Shown here: positions 1 to 7,025 of the stretch, piece by piece
How the letters are laid out: each line of letters starts with the position of its first letter
Numbering within the stretch: position 1 is the first letter of the stretch
Notes under the pieces: generated by a model
Database searches by the model: none
What the model saw: only the letters and a program-made list of their open reading frames with translations
Told to the model about the DNA's origin: nothing
NCBI RefSeq assembly: GCF_030268685.1
Contig: NZ_BSRQ01000004.1
Coordinates: 62,001-126,000, forward strand
Direction of reading: 5' to 3'
Origin: Microtetraspora sp. NBRC 13810
GTDB taxonomy: Bacteria; Actinomycetota; Actinomycetes; Streptosporangiales; Streptosporangiaceae
Length of the DNA stretch: 64,000 nucleotides
Program-made: the position numbers and the translations under genes

Positions 1-1
1 C

Positions 2-577
2 GCCATCGCCGAACGCTGGATCGACCGGTACGACCGCGAGCGCGTACGCGCGCTGGCGGACCTGAAGACGGCATTGGAGCACGAACCCATGGGCAACCCC
101 GAATTCGTCTACACGACCTACATCAACACCACCCCCGAGCGGCTGTGGCAGGCGCTGACCGACCCGGCCTTCACCCGCCGCTACTGGGGGCTCGCCCTGG
201 AGTCGGACTGGGCCGCCGGCTCGACCATGACCTGGGTGCTGGACGGCGTGACGATCGCCGACCCCGCCCAGGTCGTCCTGGAGTCCGACCCGCCCCGCCG
301 GCTGTCCTACACCTGGCACACCTTCACCCCCGAGTTCGGCAAGGCCCACGGGTTCGAGGAAGACCTGGTGGCCCGGATGGCCGCCGAGCGCCGCTCGAAG
401 GTCACCTTCGACATCGAGCCGGCCGGCCCGATCGTCAAGCTGACCGTCGTGCACGACGGCTTCGACCCCGGCAGCGCCGTCCTCGGGCAGGTCGGCACGG
501 GCTGGCCGCACCTGCTGTCGGACCTGAAGACCCTGCTGGAGACCGGCCAGACCCTGCCCGCCCCGCCCGGCGACTGA
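2..577 (+). CDS. ArsR-type regulator fused to AHSA1/SRPBCC domain (5' partial)
   Basis: The frame is open from base 2 with no stop, so the protein begins upstream of the window. The first ~28 visible residues (ERWIDRYDRERVRALADL) look like the last helix of an ArsR winged-helix regulator. From ~residue 33 (PEFVYTTYINTTPERLWQAL) an AHSA1/SRPBCC ligand-binding fold runs to the end. In many actinomycetes these are two adjacent genes; here no stop separates them. An internal ATG at 89 could start a separate SRPBCC protein, but I saw no ribosome site before it, so I favour a one-chain regulator with a hydrophobic-ligand cup. The ligand is unknown. Confidence 0.7.
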   Translation, partial: AIAERWIDRYDRERVRALADLKTALEHEPMGNPEFVYTTYINTTPERLWQALTDPAFTRRYWGLALESDWAAGSTMTWVLDGVTIADPAQVVLESDPPRRLSYTWHTFTPEFGKAHGFEEDLVARMAAERRSKVTFDIEPAGPIVKLTVVHDGFDPGSAVLGQVGTGWPHLLSDLKTLLETGQTLPAPPGD

Positions 578-585
578 CCCCCGGC

Positions 586-1266
586 TCAGCGCTCGTCCAG
601 CAGCCCCGCGTCATGCACCAGCAGGGCGATCTGGACGCGGTTGTTCAGCCCCAGCTTGGCCAGGACGCTGGAGACGTGCGTCTTGACGGTGGGCAGCCCG
701 AGATACAGCCGGGCCGCGATCTCGGCGTTGGAGCGGCCCTCGCCGACCGCGAGGGCCACCTCCCGCTCACGGTCCCCGAGCAGGGCCAGCCGCTCCCGGG
801 CCTCGGCGCGGCGGCGGTCGCGGCCGCCGTCGGCGACCCGGGCGATGAGCCGCCGGGTGACCGCGGAGGAGAGCACCGGATGCCCCTGGGCCACCCGGCG
901 CACCGCGGTGACGATCTCCTCCGGCGGGGTGTCCTTCAGCAGGAACCCCGCGGCGCCGGCGCGCAGCGCGCGCAGCACGTGCTCGTCGGCGTCGAAGGTG
1001 GTCAGGATGATGACCTCCGGCGCGTCACGGCGGGCACGCAGCGCCTCGGTGGCGGCCAGACCGTCCATCGAGGGCATCTTGACGTCCATCAGGACCACGT
1101 CGGGGGAGTGCCGCTCCACCAGGGGCAGGACCTCGGTGCCGTCCCCGGCCTGGGCGAGGACGCGCAGGTCCGGGGCGCCGCCCAGCATCATCGCCAGCCC
1201 GGCGCGCACCAGCGGGTCGTCGTCCACCAGGAGCACGCCGACCGCCGGCGGCTGGGAGAGGCTCAT
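586..1266 (-). CDS. NarL/LuxR-family response regulator (orphan)
   Basis: A 226-aa two-domain response regulator. The receiver has the acidic pair in LLVDDDPLVR near residue 15, the phosphoacceptor Asp in VVLMDVKMPSMDG near residue 61, and Lys in LLKDTPPEEI. The C-terminal LuxR helix-turn-helix is ERLALLGDREREVALAVG...NAEIAARLYLGLPTVKTHVSSVL. It should be a phosphorylation-controlled transcription factor, but no histidine kinase lies next to it, so its partner is encoded elsewhere. Its stop is 8 bp from the stop of the convergent ArsR-AHSA1 gene. ATG start at 1266. Confidence 0.9.
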   Translation of the reverse strand: MSLSQPPAVGVLLVDDDPLVRAGLAMMLGGAPDLRVLAQAGDGTEVLPLVERHSPDVVLMDVKMPSMDGLAATEALRARRDAPEVIILTTFDADEHVLRALRAGAAGFLLKDTPPEEIVTAVRRVAQGHPVLSSAVTRRLIARVADGGRDRRRAEARERLALLGDREREVALAVGEGRSNAEIAARLYLGLPTVKTHVSSVLAKLGLNNRVQIALLVHDAGLLDER

Positions 1267-1372
1267 ACGGCCAGCCTAACCAGGCCGCGCCCCGCGGAAC
1301 GGAAGTCCGGGTGGCACTCGGCACACCTCCTCCCTCTTGTCTGAAATGTCCAGATAGCGGGATGATGTGATC

Positions 1373-2584
1373 ATGAGTTTCGACGTCGCGCGGGTCCGCG
1401 CCATGTATCCCGCCCTCGCCGACGGCCGCGCCTGGCTGGACGCCGCCGCCGGCACCCAGACCCCGCACTCGGTGATCGAGGCGATCGCCGGCGCCTACCG
1501 GGCGGGCATCGGCAACACCCACGGCGCCTTCCCCGCCAGCGCCAGATCCGGCGCCATCGTCACCGAAGCCCGCCAGGCCGTCGCCGACCTGGTGGGCGGC
1601 CAGGCCCAGGGAGTGGTCTTCGGGCCCAACATGACCACCCTCACCTACCGGTTCGCCGCCACGCTGGCCAAGGACTGGGGACCGGGTGACGAGATCGTGC
1701 TGTCCCGCCTGGACCACGACGCCAACGTACGCCCCTGGGTGCAGGCGGCCGAACGCGCCGGGGCACGCGTGCGCTGGGCCGAGGTCGACGTGCCCACCGG
1801 CGAACTACCCGCCACGCAGTACGAGGACCTTCTCGGCGAGCGCACCCGCCTGGTGGCCCTCACCGCCGCCAGCAACGTGCTGGGCACCATGCCCGACGTG
1901 CCGCGCATCACCCGCCTCGCGCACGCCGCCGGCGCCCTCACCTACATCGACGGCGTGCACGCCACCCCGCACAACCCGATCGACGTCACCGCCCTGGGCG
2001 CCGACTTCTACGCCACCAGCGCCTACAAGTGGTCCGGCCCGCACATCGGCGCCGTCGTCGCCGCCCCCGACCTGCTGGACCGGCTGCGCCCGGACAAGCT
2101 GGCCAGTTCCCCCGACGACGTGCCCGACCGGTTCGAGACCGGCACCCTGCCCTTCGCCGACCTGGCCGGAGTCACCGCGGCCGTCGAGCACCTGGCCGCC
2201 CTGGACGCCGAGGCCACCGGCACCCGCCGGCGCAGGATCCTCACCTCCATGGCCGCCGTGGAAGCCTACGAGCAGGCCGAACTGGACCACCTGCTCAAGG
2301 AACTGGCGGCACTGCCGCACGTGCGCCTCGTCGGCTCACCCGCCCGCCGTACCGCGACCGTCTACCTCACCGTGCCCGGCCACACCCCGCTCCAGGTGGC
2401 CGAGCACCTGGCGCGGCGGGGCGTCAACGTGTGGGACGGGCACTGCTACGCCTGGGAGGTGACCGCCGCGTTCGGCATCCGCGAGGAGGGGTCGGCGGTC
2501 CGCGCCGGACTGGTCCACTACAACGACCGTTCCGACGCGAGCCGCCTGGTGGAGGCGCTGGCCGAGCTAACGCCAGCCGGCTGA
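1373..2584 (+). CDS. Cysteine desulfurase-like class V aminotransferase
   Basis: A 403-aa PLP enzyme of fold type I. The N-terminus MSFDVARVRAMYPAL followed by WLDAAAGTQTP is characteristic of the cysteine desulfurase-like subgroup whose substrates are mostly unassigned. TYIDGVHATPHN carries the PLP-binding Asp/His and SAYKWSGPH the Schiff-base Lys. I see no active-site loop like that of IscS/SufS, so a role in Fe-S assembly is unlikely. A GTG at 1367 is in frame; I prefer the ATG because family members start MSFDV. The end overlaps the convergent beta-lactamase-like gene by 18 bp. Confidence 0.85.
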   Translation: MSFDVARVRAMYPALADGRAWLDAAAGTQTPHSVIEAIAGAYRAGIGNTHGAFPASARSGAIVTEARQAVADLVGGQAQGVVFGPNMTTLTYRFAATLAKDWGPGDEIVLSRLDHDANVRPWVQAAERAGARVRWAEVDVPTGELPATQYEDLLGERTRLVALTAASNVLGTMPDVPRITRLAHAAGALTYIDGVHATPHNPIDVTALGADFYATSAYKWSGPHIGAVVAAPDLLDRLRPDKLASSPDDVPDRFETGTLPFADLAGVTAAVEHLAALDAEATGTRRRRILTSMAAVEAYEQAELDHLLKELAALPHVRLVGSPARRTATVYLTVPGHTPLQVAEHLARRGVNVWDGHCYAWEVTAAFGIREEGSAVRAGLVHYNDRSDASRLVEALAELTPAG

Positions 2585-3913
2585 GTCCACCCCGCCGGGG
2601 ATCGGCGCGGCCGGATCGTAGGGCTCGCGGGTGAACACGAACGTGTTCAGGTCCAGCGACACGGCCCCGTCACGGCGGACCACGCGGAGCCGTTCCCCGG
2701 CGTAGTAGCCGTCCAGGCCCAGCCACGTGCCGTCGGGCTGGGCCACGAACCGCGAGGAACGGCCCGCGCCGCCCAGCGGCGTCAGCGACAGCCCGCGCTC
2801 GGGCAGCAGCCGCAGCACATAAGGGGCCGGCCCCCAGTACCACGGCCCGGTCAGCGCCAGCAGCTCCGGGTCGGCGGAGACCGGCACCCACTCCACCGGC
2901 AGCCTCGGCTCGCGCTCGGCCACGATCGCCAGCAGGTCGCCCAGCAGCGTGCGGCTCATCCCGGAGGTGGTGTTGGCCAGGAACAACGCGCCCAGCCCCT
3001 CGTCGGGATCGGCCCACACGGTGGCCAGGAATCCGGGCATCGACCCGGTGTGCCCGGCCAGCCGCCGCCCGCCTGAGCGGGCCAGCTGCAACCCCAGCCC
3101 GTACCCGCTGGTCCACATGTCGCCGTCGTCCACGATCGCCGGCTCGCGCATCTCGGCCAGCGTCGCCGGGTCCAGCACGCCGCCGGTGTCGCCGCCGACG
3201 AACGCCGTCCACCTGGCCATGTCGGCCGGCGTGGACCACAGCTGACCGGCCGGGCCCATCGCGCCCGCGTCGTGCTCGGGCTCGGGCAGCAGCACGTCGG
3301 CCCACGGATGCACCGCGTACCCGGTGGCGTGCGGGGGGCGCGGGCGCGGCGTGGTGCCGGTCATGCCCAGCGGCTCCAGCACCTCCCGGCGCACCGCCTC
3401 CTCCCACGGCACCCCCCGGTGCCGCGCCACCAGCTCGCCCAGCAGCGCGAATCCGACGTTGGAGTAGTGGTAGCGGCGCCCGGGCCGGTGCCTGGCGGCA
3501 TCCTCGCCGAGCGAGCCGAGCAGCGTCTCCACCCCCGTCCCGGCCGAACGCTCCCACCACGCGCCGGGGGACTCGGCGGTCAGCCCGCCGGTGTGCGACA
3601 GCAACTGGGCGATCGACACCTCGCCGACCGCGGTGCCCGGCAGGTGCTTGCCGAGCGGGTCGAGCAGATCCAGCCGGCCCTCGTCACGCAGCCGCATCAC
3701 CACCGTCGCCACCAGCGTCTTGGTGATCGACCCGATCCGGTACTGCGTGTCCGGCGTGGGCGCCCGCCCGTCCACCGTCCCCCGGCCGCCGAACCACGCC
3801 AGCTCCCCGTCGCGGACGATCGCCGCCGCCAGCGACGGCACCCGGCACCCGGCCTGCTCAACGGCGATCCTGCGCAGCAACGCCCCCGCCGTGGCCTCCA
3901 GCACCCGCCCCAT
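2567..3913 (-). CDS. Serine hydrolase, beta-lactamase/CubicO family
   Basis: A 448-aa class C beta-lactamase/D-alanyl-D-alanine carboxypeptidase-fold protein. Visible active-site motifs are SITK (SxxK) near residue 62, YSN in YHYSNVGFALLGE, and HTG in LAGHTGSMPGF (the KTG equivalent). The last ~100 residues form the extra beta-rich domain common in CubicO-type esterases. No signal peptide is evident, so it is probably cytoplasmic and more likely an esterase or peptidase than a resistance enzyme. ATG start with GGAGA upstream. Confidence 0.85.
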   Translation of the reverse strand: MGRVLEATAGALLRRIAVEQAGCRVPSLAAAIVRDGELAWFGGRGTVDGRAPTPDTQYRIGSITKTLVATVVMRLRDEGRLDLLDPLGKHLPGTAVGEVSIAQLLSHTGGLTAESPGAWWERSAGTGVETLLGSLGEDAARHRPGRRYHYSNVGFALLGELVARHRGVPWEEAVRREVLEPLGMTGTTPRPRPPHATGYAVHPWADVLLPEPEHDAGAMGPAGQLWSTPADMARWTAFVGGDTGGVLDPATLAEMREPAIVDDGDMWTSGYGLGLQLARSGGRRLAGHTGSMPGFLATVWADPDEGLGALFLANTTSGMSRTLLGDLLAIVAEREPRLPVEWVPVSADPELLALTGPWYWGPAPYVLRLLPERGLSLTPLGGAGRSSRFVAQPDGTWLGLDGYYAGERLRVVRRDGAVSLDLNTFVFTREPYDPAAPIPGGVDSAGWR

Positions 3914-4042
3914 CGGCTCTCCTTCCCGACGCCGTCCGTACAGGAGACGACCTTAGCCCCGCACCCGCCGCCCACGCCGTAAGCCGAGCCATAATGCGCC
4001 CCGCGGCGGCCACGGCTCGCCACTCAGCCGCTTCGGCACGTA

Positions 4043-4076
4043 CGCCACTGACGATCTACCGCCACTGACGATCTAC
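4043..4076. repeat. Perfect 17-bp tandem duplication
   Basis: CGCCACTGACGATCTAC occurs twice head to tail (4043-4059 and 4060-4076) in the non-coding gap between the beta-lactamase-like gene and the YbaB pair. No gene or hairpin explains it. It looks like replication slippage or a duplicated binding site. Confidence 0.85.
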
Positions 4077-4159
4077 GTCACCGGCCAGGCCCGTCCGATA
4101 CAGCCATCGGCGCCGAGAATGATCATAGAGAGACGTCGGGAACAGACTGAACCAGCTGT

Positions 4160-4540
4160 TCACCCCCACTCGGAGCCGAGCAGCCGTTCCAGCTCGGCCT
4201 GCGTCTGGACCGGGTCGTAGCCGGGGATGGCCTCGCGCATAAGGTCATGGGTGCGCCGCTGGGCGTCGGCGCCCGCCGCCCGCACCGCCGCGAGCGTCTC
4301 CTCGGCCAGGTCCTGGCTGCCCAGCCGCAGGGCATGCTGGTCGTAGCGGACGTCGAGGACGCGCCCGTCCGCTTCGACGGTCACCCGCACGTGGCCCGAC
4401 GGCCCCTCCCCGGTGCCGGTGACGGCCCGCAGTTCCTCCTGCGCCGACTCCAGCCAGGCCAGCATGCGCTCGCCCCGGAGGGCGGCCTCATCCAGCTTCC
4501 GTTCGCTGATGTTGGCGGGGTCGATTTCCGGCCCGAACAC
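4160..4540 (-). CDS. YbaB/EbfC-family protein (second of pair)
   Basis: A 126-aa helical protein with the YbaB/EbfC pattern: N-terminal coiled helix, a central beta stretch (GHVRVTVEADGRVLDVRYDQHAL), then helix LAEETLAAVRAAGADAQRRTHDLMREA. Classical YbaB proteins are nucleoid-associated dimers; actinomycetes carry extra divergent copies beside type VII secretion effector genes, as here. GTG start at 4540 preceded by AGGAGG, which directly follows the stop of the upstream YbaB gene, so the two are translationally coupled. Confidence 0.8.
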   Translation of the reverse strand: MFGPEIDPANISERKLDEAALRGERMLAWLESAQEELRAVTGTGEGPSGHVRVTVEADGRVLDVRYDQHALRLGSQDLAEETLAAVRAAGADAQRRTHDLMREAIPGYDPVQTQAELERLLGSEWG

Positions 4541-4550
4541 GCTTCGCCTC

Positions 4551-4940
4551 CTAATAAAGGTCGTTGAGTGCCTGCTCGACCCGGGCGCGTACGAAGGTCT
4601 CGTCGAGCGGCGCCGGCAGGGCCGCGGCGACGTCGCGCACCCCGTCGGCGATCTCCCGCGCCTGCCGCCCGGCGTCGTCCTGCGCGGCCCGCAGCACCTC
4701 GGCGACCTTTCCGCCGAGCGCGGCCTCGCCGAGCCGCAGCGCCCGCGGGTCGATGCGCAGGCGGGTGGGGGCGCCGTGGCCGTTCGCGACCGCCTCGATC
4801 AGCCCGTCGTCGCTCTTGGCGCGGCCCTCCACCTGACCGATGGACGCCCGGGCGTCGTGCATCGCGCGGATGGCGCGGCGGCTCTGGGCAACGTACTGGC
4901 GCAGGTACTCGGCGTCGTCCTCCGGCGCAGGTGAACGCAT
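4551..4940 (-). CDS. YbaB/EbfC-family protein (first of pair)
   Basis: A 129-aa protein: N-terminal helix DAEYLRQYVAQSRRAIRAMHDARASIG, beta segment LIEAVANGHGAPTRLRIDPRALR, C-terminal helix GGKVAEVLRAAQDDAG. Same family as its downstream neighbour but only distantly similar. ATG at 4940 with GGAGG. It diverges from the EspC-like gene, with only 87 bp between the starts, so both directions probably share a control region. A chaperone or regulator of the neighbouring secreted effector is possible but not shown. Confidence 0.8.
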   Translation of the reverse strand: MRSPAPEDDAEYLRQYVAQSRRAIRAMHDARASIGQVEGRAKSDDGLIEAVANGHGAPTRLRIDPRALRLGEAALGGKVAEVLRAAQDDAGRQAREIADGVRDVAAALPAPLDETFVRARVEQALNDLY

Positions 4941-5027
4941 GGCGACCTCCGTCAGTCAAGGGCGGGTGAGCGTTTCAGTGTAAACGTAGTGTCTGTGTCG
5001 CAATGTGGCTGGATATCCTCCTTGAAC

Positions 5028-5351
5028 ATGACGGGATTTGAGATCGCCTCGGGAGCGGTGGGACGCGACGGCACGCACGTCGGCGGCCACGGGGCGGAGT
5101 ACGACGCCGCGGTCATGCGGCTACGACAACGGTGCAGCGGCGCTCGCACCTTCGGCGGCGAGGGGCTGTTCGCCACCATCACAGGGACCTACAACGAATG
5201 CCTGCAGGTCTCGCTCAACGCGCTGACGGGAATCGGCGGGGAGATCGCCGAGACCGGCGAGGGACTGCGCATGGTGGCGAGGAACACCCGGGCGGCGGAG
5301 AGCGCCAACGTCGAGAGCTTCGAGAGCTTCGAGGGCCCCACATGGCGGTGA
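5028..5351 (+). CDS. EspC/WXG100-like type VII secretion partner protein
   Basis: A 107-aa all-helical protein from ATG 5028 (an in-frame GTG at 4989 would add 13 residues with no domain). The pattern MTGFEIASG...HVGGHGAEYDAA...GEGLFATITGTYNECLQ...GIGGEIAETGEGLRMVARNTRAAE matches the EspC/DUF2580 'type VII secretion target' family, which pairs as a helical hairpin with larger effectors. Its last 10 bases overlap the next gene, so partner and effector are made together. Confidence 0.8.
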   Translation: MTGFEIASGAVGRDGTHVGGHGAEYDAAVMRLRQRCSGARTFGGEGLFATITGTYNECLQVSLNALTGIGGEIAETGEGLRMVARNTRAAESANVESFESFEGPTWR

Positions 5352-6229
5352 CGCTCGACCCGCAGGTGGCGAGCTTCCTCAACCTCATCGGCTTCCCCTG
5401 GCCGAACGACAACGAGGACGAGTGGCGCCTGGAGGCGGACGACTGGCGCGTCGTCCTCGCCGCATCGTCGGCACAGGGCGCGGCGGCCGACGAGACGGTC
5501 CGCCGCACGCAGCAGACCTACCAGGGCGACTCGGCCACGCAGCTGGCGGCCCACTGGAACCAGGTCGGCGACGGCGGCGGCCACATCTCCCAGGCCACCT
5601 CCGCGGCGAAGTTCGCACCGACCGTCCTTGACGGCACCGCGAACGTGGTCAGCGCGGTGAAGCTGGCCGTGGGCACGCAGGCCGCGTTCGGGCTGACCGC
5701 CACCACCCAGGCGCTGCTGTTCGGCGGCGCGGCGGGCGGGATGCTCGCCCTCGCACGCATGCAGATGACCCGCCACGCCGTGGGCAAGGCGGCGCTCGAA
5801 GGCGCGGAGGGCACGGCCAGGGGGCTGGCCCCGGCCCTGCAGGGCCGGGTGACCGAAACCATGCGCCGCATCATGAAGGAGATGGAGAAACGGCCGCACG
5901 CCCGCGACGGCATGCTCCAGATCCGACGCAAGCGCGGGGGTGGCGGCGGCAAAGGGGGCGGCGGTAAAGGCGGCGGCTACGACTCGAACTCCCCGGCGAG
6001 CTTTGACGCCGCTGCGCAGCGGATGCACGGCAGGTTGCCCAACAGCGGCGCTGTGAGCAACATGACACCGGAGCAGGCGAGACAGGCGGCGGCGCAAGTC
6101 AAGGACAGCATCCTCACGCGGAAGATGAACGAGGCCCGTCTCGGCCGGGACCCCGGACACGCGGCGAGGCTGGAAGAGGAGCAAAAGCTCCTGGCCGAGC
6201 TCGAGCGCAAGGCCGACGAGGGGAAGTAA
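5342..6229 (+). CDS. CpnT-like type VII-secreted effector, candidate polymorphic toxin
   Basis: 295 aa. Residues 1-100 (LDPQVASFLNLIGFPWPNDNEDEWR...) match the N-terminal domain of CpnT-like effectors, with a WXG-type helical region. Then comes a hydrophobic Ala/Gly helix (~residues 110-140), a basic region, and a glycine/lysine linker around residue 200 (RKRGGGGGKGGGG). A short C-terminal domain of ~75 residues (ASFDAAAQRMHG to ERKADEGK) resembles my recollection of the 'polymorphic toxin type 28' group (DPGHAARLEEEQ motif); this needs a profile search. The N-trafficking, linker, C-toxin layout is the standard polymorphic toxin plan. The gene directly downstream is the likely immunity gene. 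Confidence 0.7.
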   Translation: MAVTLDPQVASFLNLIGFPWPNDNEDEWRLEADDWRVVLAASSAQGAAADETVRRTQQTYQGDSATQLAAHWNQVGDGGGHISQATSAAKFAPTVLDGTANVVSAVKLAVGTQAAFGLTATTQALLFGGAAGGMLALARMQMTRHAVGKAALEGAEGTARGLAPALQGRVTETMRRIMKEMEKRPHARDGMLQIRRKRGGGGGKGGGGKGGGYDSNSPASFDAAAQRMHGRLPNSGAVSNMTPEQARQAAAQVKDSILTRKMNEARLGRDPGHAARLEEEQKLLAELERKADEGK

Positions 6230-6235
6230 CGCGAG

Positions 6236-6907
6236 ATGCAGACACAGACGGGCGACGACCTGATGGCGCGCATCCTCGCCCGCCCCGCCGACGACGGGGT
6301 CCTCGGGCAGGCGGCCAACGACCTGCTCAACGAGCTGTTCGGCGGCTACCCCGTCGAGAACCTCCGCACCCTGCTACACAGCGGCGACGACGACGCCGTG
6401 CAGACCGGGGCCTGGCTGCTGTCGGAGCTGGGTGAGCAGGCCGAGCCGCTGCTGGACGAGGTCCCCGGCCTGCTGGCCCACCCGCGGCGCCAGGTGCGGT
6501 TCTTCGCCGTCGAGTTCGTGCTGCTCGCCGCGGACGAGCGGCACGCCGGCATCATCGCCCAGGCCCTCACCCTGAGCCGGGCTTCCGATACCGCCATCCG
6601 GTGGAAGGTCCTGCACTTCCTCACGATGGCCTCGACCGAGCAGCTCATGGCCGGGCTTTCGCGGCTGGCCGACCTCGAGGTCGGGCGGCTCACGGCCGGG
6701 CTGGTCGCCTCGGACACCGAAGACCCCGACCCGGGCGAGGTGGTCGCCGGGATGGAGGGCGACGACCCGGTGGCCCGGCTGTTCGCCGCGGCGATCGCGG
6801 CGCGCATGGCCGAGGACGACCCGGCGCTGCTGCGCCACGCCGCCAGGGTGCGCGACGAGGAGATCAGTTCGTTCGCACAGTGGCAGCTCAGGAGGTTCCA
6901 GGGGTAG
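6236..6907 (+). CDS. HEAT-repeat protein, candidate immunity protein
   Basis: A 223-aa alpha-solenoid starting 6 bp after the effector stop. Repeated helical pairs are visible (LLHSGDDDAVQTGAWLLSELGEQ; LLAHPRRQVRFFAVEFVLLA; DTAIRWKVLHFLTMAS; DDPVARLFAAAIAARMAEDD). The protein is acidic, as expected for a binder of a basic toxin domain. HEAT proteins are frequent immunity proteins in polymorphic toxin loci; the assignment rests on position and fold, not on a named immunity family. No signal peptide, so it acts in the cytoplasm. Confidence 0.65.
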   Translation: MQTQTGDDLMARILARPADDGVLGQAANDLLNELFGGYPVENLRTLLHSGDDDAVQTGAWLLSELGEQAEPLLDEVPGLLAHPRRQVRFFAVEFVLLAADERHAGIIAQALTLSRASDTAIRWKVLHFLTMASTEQLMAGLSRLADLEVGRLTAGLVASDTEDPDPGEVVAGMEGDDPVARLFAAAIAARMAEDDPALLRHAARVRDEEISSFAQWQLRRFQG

Positions 6908-6913
6908 CGCCGC

Positions 6914-6946
6914 CGGTGGGGCAGGCCGTCAGCACCCGCCCCACCG
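6914..6946 (+). terminator. Possible terminator after effector/immunity operon
   Basis: CGGTGGGGC (6914-6922) pairs perfectly with GCCCCACCG (6938-6946) across a 15-nt loop, just after the HEAT gene stop. There is no T-tract, as is common in high-GC actinomycetes. Confidence 0.5.
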
Positions 6947-7025
6947 TTCCGGGACCGCGCGCTCGCGCTGGGCACGACTCGCGGAAGGTGTCGCGGAAAT
7001 CAAGATCTGCCCTACTCTCGTCTGC

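Noticed and set aside
2567-3913. Antibiotic resistance beta-lactamase
   Set aside because: Motifs fit the broad CubicO/class C fold, but there is no signal peptide and the C-terminal extra domain is that of esterases/peptidases.
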